Assembly: GCA_009377385.1 (NCBI GenBank)
Contig: WHUD01000011.1
Location: 1 to 58,033 of the forward strand
DNA from: Actinophytocola sp.
Lineage (GTDB): Bacteria > Actinomycetota > Actinomycetes > Mycobacteriales > Pseudonocardiaceae
DNA length: 58,033 bases
Reading direction: 5' to 3'
The position numbers were made by a program, and so were the translations under genes. Positions 1 through 9,171 of this stretch are shown one piece after another (the first letter of the stretch is position 1; every line of letters starts with the position of its first letter). The notes beneath the pieces are model-generated. The model was not told the origin of the DNA and searched no databases. It saw only the letters and a list, made by a program, of their open reading frames with translations.

Positions 1-621
1 CACCTCAATCTCGCGACGTTCATCTTCACCCGCACGCCGTATGACCCGAACGCCCTGCGCCATCTGCGGCAGACCGACGTCGACGCCAGCGACGGTGACA
101 CCGCGCGGCACGTCGCCCCAGTTGACAAGCACGTCAGCGAGGTAGGTGAGAACCAGCGCGGCCATCACGGCTCCGGTGATCATCATGGCCCTGCCGATGC
201 CGGAGCGCACCTTCTCGCCGGTCGGCTGGTTCTGCTGCGGGGGCGAAACCGGCCTGGTGATCGTGGTGGTCGCGAACTGGTCAGGGTCGCCTTGGCCGCC
301 AAGTCCGGGTGGCGCCGCGTCGTACGGACCTGCCTGCGGGAACTGGCCCTGGTACTGGCCAGGCGGCGGGACGAAGACGGTCGGCTCGTCTGTGACCTTC
401 GGTATGTGCTGCGTCGGTTGCGCGACCTGCTCCGTTGGCTCCGACCCCACCGGCAGGAAGGCGTCGGTCACCTGGTGCTCGGCTCCGGAATCGGCGCCGC
501 TGACCGTCGTGTTGTCGTGCTGCTGCGCGTCCCCCGCCGTTTCCGCCTGCCCCGATGGCTGGCCGGTCAGATTCCCGTTATCCGAATCCCATGCCGGCCA
601 GTAGTGCTCCTCATCGGCCAC
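1..621 (-). CDS. VanW/PG-binding-type membrane protein, N-terminal part (runs off window)
   Basis: The reading frame is open from a GTG at 621 to the left edge, giving 207 residues with no stop. GGGAGG lies just upstream of the GTG. The first ~140 residues are a Pro/Gln/Thr-rich cytoplasmic-type tail. One transmembrane helix follows (ITGAVMAALVLTYLADVLV), then VPRGVTVAGVDVG, the junction typical of actinobacterial VanW-family proteins with extracytoplasmic PG_binding_4 domains. Homologues usually continue with a second Gly and an acidic/leucine helix. Here the frame continues LPQMAQGVRVI, so the last ~20 residues may be divergent or frameshifted. It lies 14 bp downstream of the GroES-like gene and is probably cotranscribed. 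The role is likely cell-wall related, by family only. Confidence 0.55.
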   Translation of the reverse strand, partial: MADEEHYWPAWDSDNGNLTGQPSGQAETAGDAQQHDNTTVSGADSGAEHQVTDAFLPVGSEPTEQVAQPTQHIPKVTDEPTVFVPPPGQYQGQFPQAGPYDAAPPGLGGQGDPDQFATTTITRPVSPPQQNQPTGEKVRSGIGRAMMITGAVMAALVLTYLADVLVNWGDVPRGVTVAGVDVGLPQMAQGVRVIRRAGEDERREIEV

Positions 622-635
622 CGAAACCTCCCGGC

Positions 636-998
636 CTACAGATACAACCCCGTACCGTGCTCGGTACGTTCACTCGCGATCGCGTGGATGTCACGCTCCC
701 GCATGACCAGGTACGACCTGCCCTTTATCTCCACTTCAAGCTGGTCTTCCGGGTTGAAGAGCACCCGGTCATTGACCTTCACGGTGCGGACATTATTGCC
801 CACACCAAGTACATCGCCCCACATCAGACGGCGGGCGACCTGGGCCGTCGCCGGTATTACGATGCCGCCGCCGCTGCGTCGCTCGCCGTCGTCGGCCGTC
901 ACTCGCACCAGCACACGATCGTGTAATAGCTGTATTTCCAGCTTGTGGTCGTCGGGCGCCAGTCCAGGTTCAGACACGGCGGCAATCGTACTGGTCAC
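636..998 (-). CDS. GroES-like (Cpn10-fold) protein
   Basis: A 120-residue protein starting at GTG 998. After a ~20-residue leader it shows the Cpn10 pattern: LHDRVLVRV, then a Gly-rich mobile-loop-like segment (RRSGGGIVIPATAQ), then the GDVLGVG / VKVNDRVLFNPED turn, ending in YLVMRERDIHAI. That is the full-length co-chaperonin fold. No groEL is nearby, and the gene sits between a large beta-solenoid membrane protein and a VanW-type protein. It is therefore probably a divergent paralogue, not the housekeeping groES. Whether it works with GroEL cannot be told from the sequence. Confidence 0.78.
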   Translation of the reverse strand: MTSTIAAVSEPGLAPDDHKLEIQLLHDRVLVRVTADDGERRSGGGIVIPATAQVARRLMWGDVLGVGNNVRTVKVNDRVLFNPEDQLEVEIKGRSYLVMRERDIHAIASERTEHGTGLYL

Positions 999-1022
999 CT
1001 CGACCAGGTGGCGCAGTGGCCG

Positions 1023-3413
1023 CTATTGCCGCCGTAGCATCCTGGTCAGGCCCGCCGCCACCGTCGTCGCCAAGATCCAACCCGTTGCGGTGAATCCGGT
1101 GGCGACCCACTTGTCAATCCCGCCGGTGTGCCATCTCCCCTTGTTCCCGAAGTCCACGATCGGCACAAGCAGGTCGACGGTGTAGAGCACCGGGTTCCAC
1201 TCAAGGCCGGTGTCGTCGGCGTTGACGAGGCAGCGCGGACCGCTCACCGTGTAGCGCGGGTCGTGGATGCACGGATCGGGCAGCAGCCCGAACCACAGGC
1301 TGCCAGCGACAAGCAGCAGCACCAGCCAGCCGAGCGCACGGGTCGGCCGGTAGCCGTAGCCGACGACGGCGCGTTGCAGCCAGCTCCACAGCCACACGCC
1401 GGGCCCCATCAGCCCGGCGCCCTTGCGCAGCGCCTCGTAGCGATACTGCTGCTTGCGCAGCAGCACCGTCGATGCGTGTTCTTCGTTGCCGCTTGCCCGC
1501 AGCATGGCGGCTAGCTGGTCGTACGGGCCGGGCCGGTAGCGCCGCATCGCGTGCCGCAGCAGTGCGATGCGGTCGTGGACCTGGTCGTCGCGTTCCAGGT
1601 CGATTGGGGTGTGCAGCGCGTCGTAGCGGAACTCCTCAAGCTCGAGACCGCCGCTCGCCTGCCACAGCGCCACGTTGTCGTCCAGCGTCGCGCAGCGCGC
1701 CCTGCGCAGGACCACCGACCCGGCCGGCGGCTCGTGCGGGGTGAGCACGAACTCGTCCGCGATGACGTCGCTGGCGTCGAGCGCAACTCCCCTGACGAGG
1801 CTGCGGCCGTCGATACCCGCGGCCCTGGCCTGCCGGGACTCCGGCACGGACTGCAGCACCGCCCCAGCGAAGCTGATCCTGCGGCCCACCTTGGCACCGT
1901 CGAGCGTGACGCCGCCCGCCGCGGTGAACGGTTTCGCGCCGTGGGCGGTGAAGACGAGGTCCCTGCCGACAGACGCCGTCCGCAGGTCGACCGAGTAGCT
2001 GCGGGTGGTACGCAGCGTCGGCGACGTCAGCTCGGCCCCGAACAGCTCGATCGATCCGCCGACCTGGATGCCCTGAAGCTGGACCGTGCCGTCGATGGCG
2101 GTGTCCGCGAGCTGGACGTTGCCGGACACCTGGGAGCGGCGCGCGGAGAAGACGTCCCTGCCCGCGTGAGTGAAGGTGGCGTAGCGGGCGAGCAGGTTGC
2201 CGCCGACGGTGATGTCGGCCAGACGCAGCTGCCCCTCCGTGACCAGCCGCGTCGCCTGGATGTCGCCGGAGATCTCGCTGCCGTCGATGTGCAGCGCCCT
2301 GTCGTACTGCGGCACCTGCTGCTCCCTGCGCCGCACCGCGATCTCGGCGTTGGCCAGCCGCAGCGAGCCGCCGATCACGGCGTTGACCATACGAACGGTG
2401 CCATCGGCGCGGAAGCCGTCGCCGCAGATCAGGTTGCCGTCGAGCCGCATCCGGTCCGCGACGAGCGAAGGCCACGGGTCGATCGACGGGTCGCCGGTAT
2501 GCATGGCGTCGCGCCACTCCTCGATCGCGACATCGCCGCCGGGGTTGACCATCAGCCGCGCGCCGCGCATCACGAGGTCGCCGTCGATGTGGGCGCTCTG
2601 CACCGACACCATGCCCCTGGTTGAGAACCGCTGCTGGGTGTCGCCGACGCGGCGCTTGCCGTTCTCCGTCTCGCACAGCATGCTGCCGCCGATGTGCGCG
2701 CCCATCGCGTTCAGCGCGAGCCCGTGCGGGTTGTGCAGTCGCGCGCCGGAGAGGTTGACGTTGCCGCCTGTGCGCAGGCCGGGCAGCCTGACCTCGCCGT
2801 TGGTGTGCAGCCGGTAGGCCAGCAGCGCGCCGGACACCGAGAGCCGGTCGGCCTGGATCGCCTTGCCCTCCCGGTAGTCGATGCTGCTCCTGCTCAGCAC
2901 GACGGAGCCCTCGACGACGGCGTCGGTGAGCACCACGGCGGCGTCCGGCATGCCAGGTTCCTTGCGGGAGCCGAGCGCGAGGCTGGTCTGCGGCTCGTCG
3001 GAGCCGGCAGGATCGAGGTGGACGTGACTGCGCAACAGCCTGACGTCGTTCTTGCACTCAAGGTTGCGCGCCTTGAGCCCAGGCAGCCAGCAGCTCAGGA
3101 AGGCAAGCCCGAGCAGCCTTGACTCCCTGACGTCTGGCTGCTGCTCGAACCGGCAGTTCTCGAACCGCAGTAGGAAGTCGAGGTCGGCCCCGCGCAGGTC
3201 GAGCACGCCGGTGATGTAGCTGTCCTTGACGCTGAACGTCGGCGAGTTCGTTGCCGCGGCCCGCCTGCGCCACAGCCCGCCGGACTCCGGCTCGATGAGC
3301 TGCTTGACCAGGTCGGCGGCCTTGACCTCGTAGCGCAGATCGGGACCGAGCTTGGCGTCGAAGGCCGCCGCGTCCCGGTCGTCCTCCTGCTGGGCGATGT
3401 TCTCCCCCGGCAT
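1023..3413 (-). CDS. large beta-solenoid-like protein with two C-terminal TM helices
   Basis: About 796 residues from ATG 3413, which has GAGGGGA at good spacing; a TTG one codon upstream is also possible. Roughly residues 60-560 consist of irregular repeats built on patterns such as V-GG-L-L-A-I and IDGTVQLQGIQVGGSIEL, the look of a bactofilin or pentapeptide-like right-handed beta helix. A helical segment rich in Arg and Leu follows (~600-680), then a TM helix (~690-712), an extracytoplasmic loop with two Cys, and a second TM helix (~769-790) ending at MLRRQ. Similar actinobacterial proteins are sometimes labelled membrane-associated oxidoreductase, but no redox motif is visible. It lies 28 bp after the ABC transporter ATPase gene, in the same direction. 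Function unknown. Confidence 0.72.
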   Translation of the reverse strand: MPGENIAQQEDDRDAAAFDAKLGPDLRYEVKAADLVKQLIEPESGGLWRRRAAATNSPTFSVKDSYITGVLDLRGADLDFLLRFENCRFEQQPDVRESRLLGLAFLSCWLPGLKARNLECKNDVRLLRSHVHLDPAGSDEPQTSLALGSRKEPGMPDAAVVLTDAVVEGSVVLSRSSIDYREGKAIQADRLSVSGALLAYRLHTNGEVRLPGLRTGGNVNLSGARLHNPHGLALNAMGAHIGGSMLCETENGKRRVGDTQQRFSTRGMVSVQSAHIDGDLVMRGARLMVNPGGDVAIEEWRDAMHTGDPSIDPWPSLVADRMRLDGNLICGDGFRADGTVRMVNAVIGGSLRLANAEIAVRRREQQVPQYDRALHIDGSEISGDIQATRLVTEGQLRLADITVGGNLLARYATFTHAGRDVFSARRSQVSGNVQLADTAIDGTVQLQGIQVGGSIELFGAELTSPTLRTTRSYSVDLRTASVGRDLVFTAHGAKPFTAAGGVTLDGAKVGRRISFAGAVLQSVPESRQARAAGIDGRSLVRGVALDASDVIADEFVLTPHEPPAGSVVLRRARCATLDDNVALWQASGGLELEEFRYDALHTPIDLERDDQVHDRIALLRHAMRRYRPGPYDQLAAMLRASGNEEHASTVLLRKQQYRYEALRKGAGLMGPGVWLWSWLQRAVVGYGYRPTRALGWLVLLLVAGSLWFGLLPDPCIHDPRYTVSGPRCLVNADDTGLEWNPVLYTVDLLVPIVDFGNKGRWHTGGIDKWVATGFTATGWILATTVAAGLTRMLRRQ

Positions 3414-3441
3414 CAACGTCCCCCTCGTTGTGCGTGCCCGG

Positions 3442-4209
3442 CTAGCTTGGCGCGGCGGCCTCGTCGGCGTGGGTCGGGTTCAGCACCCGGTGCAGGAACA
3501 TCTTGGTCCGCTCGTGCTGCGGGTTGCCGATGACCCGTGCCGGTGCCCCCTGCTCGACGACGACGCCCTCGTCCATGAACAGCACGACGTCGGCCACCTC
3601 GCGGGCGAACTGCATCTCGTGCGTGACGACGAGCATCGTCATGCCCTCGTCGGCGAGCTGGCGCATCACGCTGAGCACGTCGCCGACCAGCTCGGGGTCG
3701 AGCGCGGACGTCGGCTCGTCGAACAGCATCACCGCAGGGTCCATCGACAACGCGCGCGCGATCGCGACGCGCTGCTGCTGGCCGCCGGAGAGCTGCGCGG
3801 GGTACTGCTTGGCCTTGTCCGCGACGCCGACCTTTTCCAGGTTGCGCATCGCGACCTCGGCCGCCGCCCGTTTGCCGCGCTTGAGCACCCGCCGCTGCGC
3901 GATGGTGACGTTGTCGAGTGCCGACAGGTGCCCGAAAAGGTTGAACTGCTGGAACACCATGCCGAGCTTGCGGCGGGCGGCGTCGATGTCGACGTCGATG
4001 TGGGTCAGCTCGGCGCCGCCAACGAAGACCTGCCCCGCAGTTGGCTGCTCAAGCAGGTTCACACAGCGCAGCAGCGTCGACTTGCCAGAGCCTGACGGGC
4101 CGATGACGCACACCACCTGGCCCGGCTCCACGGTGAAGTCGATGCCCTTGAGCACCTCGAGGTCGCCGAACGACTTGTGCAGTCCGACGAGTTGGACGGC
4201 ATGGGTCAT
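3442..4209 (-). CDS. polar amino-acid ABC transporter ATP-binding protein
   Basis: A 255-residue ATPase of the GlnQ/HisP family. It carries Walker [11 protein letters not shown]-loop MVFQQFNLF, signature LSGGQQQR, Walker [14 protein letters not shown] and the switch His in VVTHEM. It energises uptake of a polar amino acid with the permease and binding protein encoded just upstream. The ATG at 4209 overlaps the permease stop as TGATG, which sets the start and implies translational coupling; longer in-frame extensions would only read into the permease gene. GlnQ or GluA assignments are plausible, but the substrate is not fixed by sequence. Confidence 0.93.
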   Translation of the reverse strand: MTHAVQLVGLHKSFGDLEVLKGIDFTVEPGQVVCVIGPSGSGKSTLLRCVNLLEQPTAGQVFVGGAELTHIDVDIDAARRKLGMVFQQFNLFGHLSALDNVTIAQRRVLKRGKRAAAEVAMRNLEKVGVADKAKQYPAQLSGGQQQRVAIARALSMDPAVMLFDEPTSALDPELVGDVLSVMRQLADEGMTMLVVTHEMQFAREVADVVLFMDEGVVVEQGAPARVIGNPQHERTKMFLHRVLNPTHADEAAAPS

Positions 4210-5051
4210 CACACCCGCCCCCTCTTCTGCTTCGCTTCCAACTTGCGGACCACGTACCCGAGCGGAACCGTCAGGCACAGGTAGAAGAAGCCCGCCAGGA
4301 TCATCGGCGTCGAGTTCCCGGTTTGCGTCGACAGCGACTCGCCGAACTTGAATAGCTCGTAGCCCGACAGCGTGAAGCCGATCACGAACACCAGCGACGA
4401 GTCCTTGAACAGCAGGATCAGCTCGTTGGTCAGCGGCGGGATCACGATCCGGATCGCCTGCGGGATGATGATGCTGAACGTCGCCCTGCCCTGCGACATG
4501 CCGAGCGACCTGGCGGCCTCCGCCTGGCCCCTCGGCACCGCCTGGATGCCTGCCCGGAACGTCTCGGCGAGGTAGGCGGCGCTGACGAGGCCGAGCGCGA
4601 GCGCGACGGTGCCGTACGGGTCGTGCGGCATCTCGAAGCCCTCGAAGGCGATCGGCACGCCGAAGCCGAGGATCATGAACACGACGATCGCGGGCAGGCC
4701 ACGGAAGATCTCGATGTAGATCAGCGCGACCGCCCGGTACGGCATGACGTCCGACAGCCGCATCAGCGCGACGACCAGGCCGAGGAAGAACCCGAGCACG
4801 TAGCCGGACACCGTGTAGATGATCGTGTTCTTCAGCCCGACGGTGATGATGCCGGGAAACGCCTTCTTCGCCTCGTCGACGTTGAGGAAGACGTGCTGGA
4901 TGGACTTCCAGTCCGCGATGAGCACGACCACCGCGATGACGACGGCGAACACCGCGTACTGGATCGCCAGGCTGATTTTCTTGCGCTTACGTGGGCTGAG
5001 GCGGGCCCGCGGCGCGGGTCCCGCCTCAGCGACGGTGCCATTGGTGGTCAT
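4209..5051 (-). CDS. amino-acid ABC transporter permease (HisM/GlnP family)
   Basis: A 280-residue inner-membrane permease. A basic cytoplasmic N-terminus is followed by five or more hydrophobic helices. The HAAT-type EAA loop lies at about residues 170-195 ([20 protein letters not shown]), contacting the ATPase. A single permease gene accompanies one binding protein and one ATPase, so the transporter presumably uses a homodimer of this subunit. It starts 7 bp after the binding-protein stop and its TGA overlaps the ATPase start. Confidence 0.92.
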   Translation of the reverse strand: MTTNGTVAEAGPAPRARLSPRKRKKISLAIQYAVFAVVIAVVVLIADWKSIQHVFLNVDEAKKAFPGIITVGLKNTIIYTVSGYVLGFFLGLVVALMRLSDVMPYRAVALIYIEIFRGLPAIVVFMILGFGVPIAFEGFEMPHDPYGTVALALGLVSAAYLAETFRAGIQAVPRGQAEAARSLGMSQGRATFSIIIPQAIRIVIPPLTNELILLFKDSSLVFVIGFTLSGYELFKFGESLSTQTGNSTPMILAGFFYLCLTVPLGYVVRKLEAKQKRGRV

Positions 5052-5057
5052 CGGGCG

Positions 5058-5912
5058 TTAGGAACCACTTTCGGTTCCGGTCGGGGTCTTCTCCGGCGCC
5101 TCACCGATCCACTCCTCGTACGACTTCGCCCAGGTGCCGTCCTTGAACGCCTGCTTGAGCGACTCGTTGACCTGGTTGAGCAGCTCGGTGTTGCCCTTCT
5201 TCACCGCGTAGCCGTACTGGTCGCCGGTGTTGATCTTGTCGACGACCTCCCAGCCCTTCGCGATGTCCTCCTTGTTCTTCAGCCAGTCGAGCACCGTCGG
5301 CAGGTCCTGCAACACGACGTCGACCTGGTTGGCCTGCATCGCCTGCACCTGCAGGCCGGCGTGGCGGAAGACCTGCGGCGAGAAGCCCTCCGACTCGGCG
5401 TAGTCGAGGCTGGTGGTGTCGGCCTGCACGCCGAGGGTGAGGTTCTGCGACTTGACGTCGTCGAGGCTCTTGACGTCCGAGCCCTTCTGCACGACGAGGG
5501 CGAGGGTCTCGTCGAAGTACGGCACGGTGAAGTCGAGGTTCTGCTTGCGCTCCTCGGTGATCGTCATGCCTGCCGCGGCGACGTCGCACTTGCGCGCGTT
5601 GAGCGCGGCGCCGTTCTTGATCTGCGCGAAGTCGACGTCGATGATCTCCTGCTTGACGCCGAGGTCCTTGGCGACCTCGTCGATCATGTCGACGTCGAAG
5701 CCGACGACCTTGCCGCTCTGGTCCTGCGACTGGAACGGCGGGTACGGCAGGCTGGTGCACGTGGTCAGCACGCCGTCGTTGACCATTTCGACGTTGCTGC
5801 CATTGCCCTGCCCCGTGTCACCGCTGTCATCGCCACCGCACGCCGCCGCTGTCAGTGCTAGTGCGGCCGCAGGAAGCAGGGCAAGCCTTGTGAGCTTGGA
5901 TCGACGTGCCAC
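5058..5912 (-). CDS. amino-acid ABC transporter substrate-binding lipoprotein
   Basis: A 284-residue extracytoplasmic solute-binding protein of family 3. A basic start plus hydrophobic stretch ends in the lipobox LTAAAC at Cys25, followed by GGDDSG, so it is anchored by lipidation. The mature part has the SBP_bac_3 layout, YPPFQSQDQSGKVVGFDVDM then CDVAAAGMTITEERKQ. The GTG start at 5912 has a GGAG site about 8 bp upstream. It is the first gene of the transporter operon and its promoter must lie in the 149-bp gap shared with the end of the M20 peptidase gene. Confidence 0.93.
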   Translation of the reverse strand: MARRSKLTRLALLPAAALALTAAACGGDDSGDTGQGNGSNVEMVNDGVLTTCTSLPYPPFQSQDQSGKVVGFDVDMIDEVAKDLGVKQEIIDVDFAQIKNGAALNARKCDVAAAGMTITEERKQNLDFTVPYFDETLALVVQKGSDVKSLDDVKSQNLTLGVQADTTSLDYAESEGFSPQVFRHAGLQVQAMQANQVDVVLQDLPTVLDWLKNKEDIAKGWEVVDKINTGDQYGYAVKKGNTELLNQVNESLKQAFKDGTWAKSYEEWIGEAPEKTPTGTESGS

Positions 5913-6061
5913 GATGTAACTCCATCTCTGGGTGCTGTCCGATCGAGTGATCGCATCCTGCCACCCATCTCACGTGGCGAGAAGCCCAGGGCGGGCCAAA
6001 CGCGCACGGTGACCAACTTCGTAACCTCGACGTGACTCATTTGGGACCCGCGATGCTCCGC

Positions 6062-7480
6062 TTAGGCGCAGGCGTGCGCGTCAAGCAGGTGCGCGACGGC
6101 GGCCGTCACCCTGCGGGCGTGTGGCAGGTGCAGCCACTCGTCGGGGACGTGCGCGTTGGAGTCCGGCCCGAGCGCGCCGGTGACCAGGAACTGCGCGTCA
6201 GGGTACTTCTCGCCGAGCAGGCCCATGAACGGGATCGACCCGCCTAGCCCCGCTCCCCGCCACGGCGCGTCGAAGACGTCCTTGCTGACCGCGTCCAGCC
6301 CGCGTTCCAGCCACGGCGCGAGGTCGGGGGCGTGCCAGCCGTTCGCATGCTCCATGTCGGTGAGCTCGACCGTTGCGTTGTAGGGGACGTCGGTGCTCAG
6401 CGCCCGTTCAATCGCCGCGACGGCCGCCGCCGCGTTCGCCGTCGGCGGCAGCCGGAAGCTCAGCGCAAGCGTCGATGACGTCCTGAGCACGTTGCCCGCG
6501 TTGTCCGGGGTGGGGAAGCCGTCCGCGCCGATCACCGACAGCGTCGGCCGCCAGCTGGTGTTCAGCAGCAGCTCCACCTCGTCGTCCGACATCGGGCGGA
6601 CGCCGGGCGCCAGCGGGAAGCTCCGCAGCACCGAGCCCGGCGCCGACGCCACGGTCTGCTCCGCCTCCTGCCGCCGGTTCTCCGGGATCGACACCGACAG
6701 CTCAGGCAGCAGGACCTCCCCGGTGCCTTTGTCCTCGATGCGGTCGAGCAGCGACCGCATCACCCGGAACGAGCTCGGCACCGCGCCGCTGGCCATGCCG
6801 GAGTGCTGCGCGGTCTCCAGCACGGTCACCGTCACGCACACCTGCGCCAGCCCACGCAGGCTGGTGGTCAGCCACAGCCGCTCGTAGTCGTTGCCGCCGG
6901 AGTCGAGGCAGACGACGAATGTGACGTCGCCGAGCCGCTGTTCGAGGTGCTCCAGGTAGGCGGGCAGGTCCGGGCTGCCGGACTCCTCGCCGGTCTCGAG
7001 CAGCACGATCGCGCGGGCGTGCTCGCCGCCGTTCGCCCGCACGGCCTCAAGTGCCGCGGTCGCCGCGTATCCGGAGTAGCCGTCGTCTGCGGCGCCCCTG
7101 CCGTAGAGCCGGTCGTCGCGTAGCACCGGTTGCCACGGGCCGAGGCCGTCCGACCAGCCGCCGAGTGGGGGCTGCTTGTCGAGGTGGCCGTAGAGCAGCA
7201 CGGTGCCGTTGTCCACGCCGCCAGGCGTCGCTGGGACGTCGAGCAGCAGCACGGGGGAACGGCAAGGCAACTGGACGACGTCGATCTCGGCGCCGTCGAT
7301 CTTCCGCGCGCTGAGCCAGGACTTGACGTGCTCGATGGCTCTTGCCAGGGCGCCGGTCTGCTCCCAGTCCGGGTCGAAACCCGGTGACAGCGCTGGGATT
7401 TCGATCAGCCCGCTGAGGCTCGGCAGGACGTCGTCCCGCCAGGTCTGGTTCACCGTCGATGTCACTGCCGCTGCGTCCAC
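6062..7480 (-). CDS. M20-family metallopeptidase (dipeptidase-like)
   Basis: A 472-residue cytosolic hydrolase of the M20/M28 clan, probably a dipeptidase or acyl-amino-acid hydrolase. Zinc-site motifs are visible: LLYGHLDKQPP (His, Asp), GRGAADDGYSG (bridging Asp), LETGEESGSPDL (catalytic and metal Glu), CLDSGGND and a late His in DSNAHVPDEWLHLPHA. The dimerisation (lid) domain lies between the last two. GTG 7480 gives a normal family length; the open frame extends to 7609 but that part is Arg-rich and unlike the family. It faces the bkd operon and is followed by the amino-acid transporter, which fits peptide/amino-acid use. Confidence 0.88.
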   Translation of the reverse strand: MDAAAVTSTVNQTWRDDVLPSLSGLIEIPALSPGFDPDWEQTGALARAIEHVKSWLSARKIDGAEIDVVQLPCRSPVLLLDVPATPGGVDNGTVLLYGHLDKQPPLGGWSDGLGPWQPVLRDDRLYGRGAADDGYSGYAATAALEAVRANGGEHARAIVLLETGEESGSPDLPAYLEHLEQRLGDVTFVVCLDSGGNDYERLWLTTSLRGLAQVCVTVTVLETAQHSGMASGAVPSSFRVMRSLLDRIEDKGTGEVLLPELSVSIPENRRQEAEQTVASAPGSVLRSFPLAPGVRPMSDDEVELLLNTSWRPTLSVIGADGFPTPDNAGNVLRTSSTLALSFRLPPTANAAAAVAAIERALSTDVPYNATVELTDMEHANGWHAPDLAPWLERGLDAVSKDVFDAPWRGAGLGGSIPFMGLLGEKYPDAQFLVTGALGPDSNAHVPDEWLHLPHARRVTAAVAHLLDAHACA

Positions 7481-7526
7481 GGCGCAGATGATGCCACCGC
7501 TCGTCCGGGTGGCCGACGTCCGTCCA

Positions 7527-7550
7527 TGAGTGTGTCTGAGATCACACTCA
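7527..7550. promoter_or_regulatory. palindrome upstream of the M20 peptidase gene
   Basis: Perfect 8-bp arms TGAGTGTG / CACACTCA with an 8-bp spacer, 47 bp upstream of the peptidase start in the divergent promoter region. Geometry and position fit a dimeric repressor operator. The regulator is unknown. Confidence 0.4.
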
Positions 7551-7653
7551 ATCGGGATTTGTGAGCCGCGTCGGCGGAACGGGTCTCGCGCGCGGCGGGC
7601 ACGACGCACGCCAGGGTGGCGACAACACCACTCGGCGAGCGCGGTCTGAACAG

Positions 7654-7691
7654 CGACTACTCACCCCGAGCGACCGCTCGGACAGTAGTCG
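7654..7691. promoter_or_regulatory. nested inverted repeat in the bkd upstream region
   Basis: Outer arms CGACTACT / AGTAGTCG enclose inner arms CCGAGC / GCTCGG. It lies ~255 bp upstream of the bkdA start and ~175 bp from the peptidase start, inside a 464-bp non-coding divergent region. It could be an operator or an RNA hairpin of a bkd leader. No other gene-like content was seen in this region. Confidence 0.35.
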
Positions 7692-7944
7692 TTCGCAACA
7701 CCGACTCTCGGCGGCCCCATGTTCGGAAGACCAAGCAGTTTCCCCAGCTCAGCAGTCATATTGACACAACGAATCGGAATCTGGGGCTGACATCTTGCGC
7801 GGTGGTCATGCCAGGATATGAGACAGAACACCGTCAAGGCCGACGGCTGCCGGATCCTTCCTCACCGGAAGCCCCTGCGTCGTCGGCAGAGTCATCGTGC
7901 TCGCCACAAGCGGGCGCGAGGCGAGAGACCGAGGAGACAGCACC

Positions 7945-9171
7945 ATGTCGTCCCCAGAACAGTGGGCGCACCCGGATCAAGGAGCGGAGTCGGCCGCGAC
8001 GACGGTCCAACCAACTCCGGAGCAGGTGATCGCGGGTTTGCGCGCGACAACAGAAGGCGGAGCTGACCTGATTCAGCTGCTTACCCCAGAAGGTGAGCGA
8101 GTACCCTCCCCGATCTTCGATCCCTACGTCGCCGACGTCGACATTGAGTCCTTGCGCGAGCTTTATCGCGACATGGTTATCGTGCGCAGGGCGGACAGGG
8201 AAGCCAACGCGATGCAGCGGCAGGGGCAGCTCGGCATCTGGGTGCCGTTGCTCGGCCAGGAAGCCGCGCAGATCGGGTCAGGCAGGGCGCTGCTGTCGAA
8301 CGACATGGCGTTCCCCAGCTACCGCGAGCACGGCGTCGGCTACGCGCGCGGGGTCGACTTCAAAGAACTGCTCGGCATCTTCCGGTGCTCCGACCAGGGC
8401 CAATGGGACTTCGCCAGGCACGGCTTCCACCCGTACACCATCGTCATCGGCAACCAGGTGCTCAACGCATGTGGCTACGCGATGGGCCAGAAGTTCGAGG
8501 GCAAGGTCGGCAATCCTGAGTCGAGCGGTGGCGAGAACGAGGCCACCATCTGCTACTTCGGCGACGGCGCCACCAGCCAGGGCGACGTCCACGAGGGCTT
8601 TGTCTGGGCTGCCGTCTACGACGCGCCGCTGGTGTTCTTCTGCCAGAACAACCAGTGGGCGATCTCGGAGCCGACCGAGCGGCAGTCCCGGCTGCCGCTG
8701 TACCAGCGGGCGCGCGGCTACGGCTTCCCCGGCATGCGCGTCGACGGCAACGACGTCCTCGGCTGCCTCGCCGTCACCAGGTGGGCGCTCGACGCCTGCC
8801 GCAACGGCAACGGCCCCGTGCTGATCGAGGCGTTCACCTACCGGATGGACGCCCACACCACAACGGACGACCCGACGCGCTACCGGCTCTCGGACGAGCT
8901 TGAGGCGTGGAAGCTCAAGGACCCGATCGAGCGGGTGCGGGTGCACTTGACCCGCAACGGCGGCGCGGACGCCGACTTCTTCGCCGAGGTCGACAAGGCT
9001 GCCGACGACTTCGCCGCCGAGCTGCGCGAGTTCTGCTTCACCATGCCCGACCCGCCACCGGAACGGATATTCAGCAACGTCTACGCAGAGCCGTCCCCCG
9101 TGCTCGACGCAGAGCGGGACGAGTTCCTGTCCTACCTGGACGGTTTTGCCACCGCGGGAGGTGAGCGGTGA
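7945..9171 (+). CDS. bkdA: branched-chain 2-oxoacid dehydrogenase E1 alpha subunit
   Basis: A 408-residue thiamine-diphosphate enzyme subunit. It decarboxylates branched-chain 2-oxoacids (possibly pyruvate) and reductively acylates the lipoyl group of E2. The ThDP motif runs from GDGATSQGDVHEGF to CQNNQWA (~206-238), and the phosphorylation-loop-like YRMDAHTTTDDPTRYR follows. The ATG at 7945 follows GAGGAG by 8 bp. The stop overlaps the E1 beta start (TGATG). The layout E1a-E1b-E2 without E3 matches mycobacterial bkdABC, once annotated pdhABC. Substrate preference, branched-chain versus pyruvate, is inferred from the family. Confidence 0.9.
   Translation: MSSPEQWAHPDQGAESAATTVQPTPEQVIAGLRATTEGGADLIQLLTPEGERVPSPIFDPYVADVDIESLRELYRDMVIVRRADREANAMQRQGQLGIWVPLLGQEAAQIGSGRALLSNDMAFPSYREHGVGYARGVDFKELLGIFRCSDQGQWDFARHGFHPYTIVIGNQVLNACGYAMGQKFEGKVGNPESSGGENEATICYFGDGATSQGDVHEGFVWAAVYDAPLVFFCQNNQWAISEPTERQSRLPLYQRARGYGFPGMRVDGNDVLGCLAVTRWALDACRNGNGPVLIEAFTYRMDAHTTTDDPTRYRLSDELEAWKLKDPIERVRVHLTRNGGADADFFAEVDKAADDFAAELREFCFTMPDPPPERIFSNVYAEPSPVLDAERDEFLSYLDGFATAGGER

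Noticed and set aside
1-1185. Plus-strand frames across the VanW and GroES-like genes, including one beginning HLNLATFIFTRTP
   Set aside because: They are antisense to well-supported minus-strand genes and turn Arg-rich, with no family motif.
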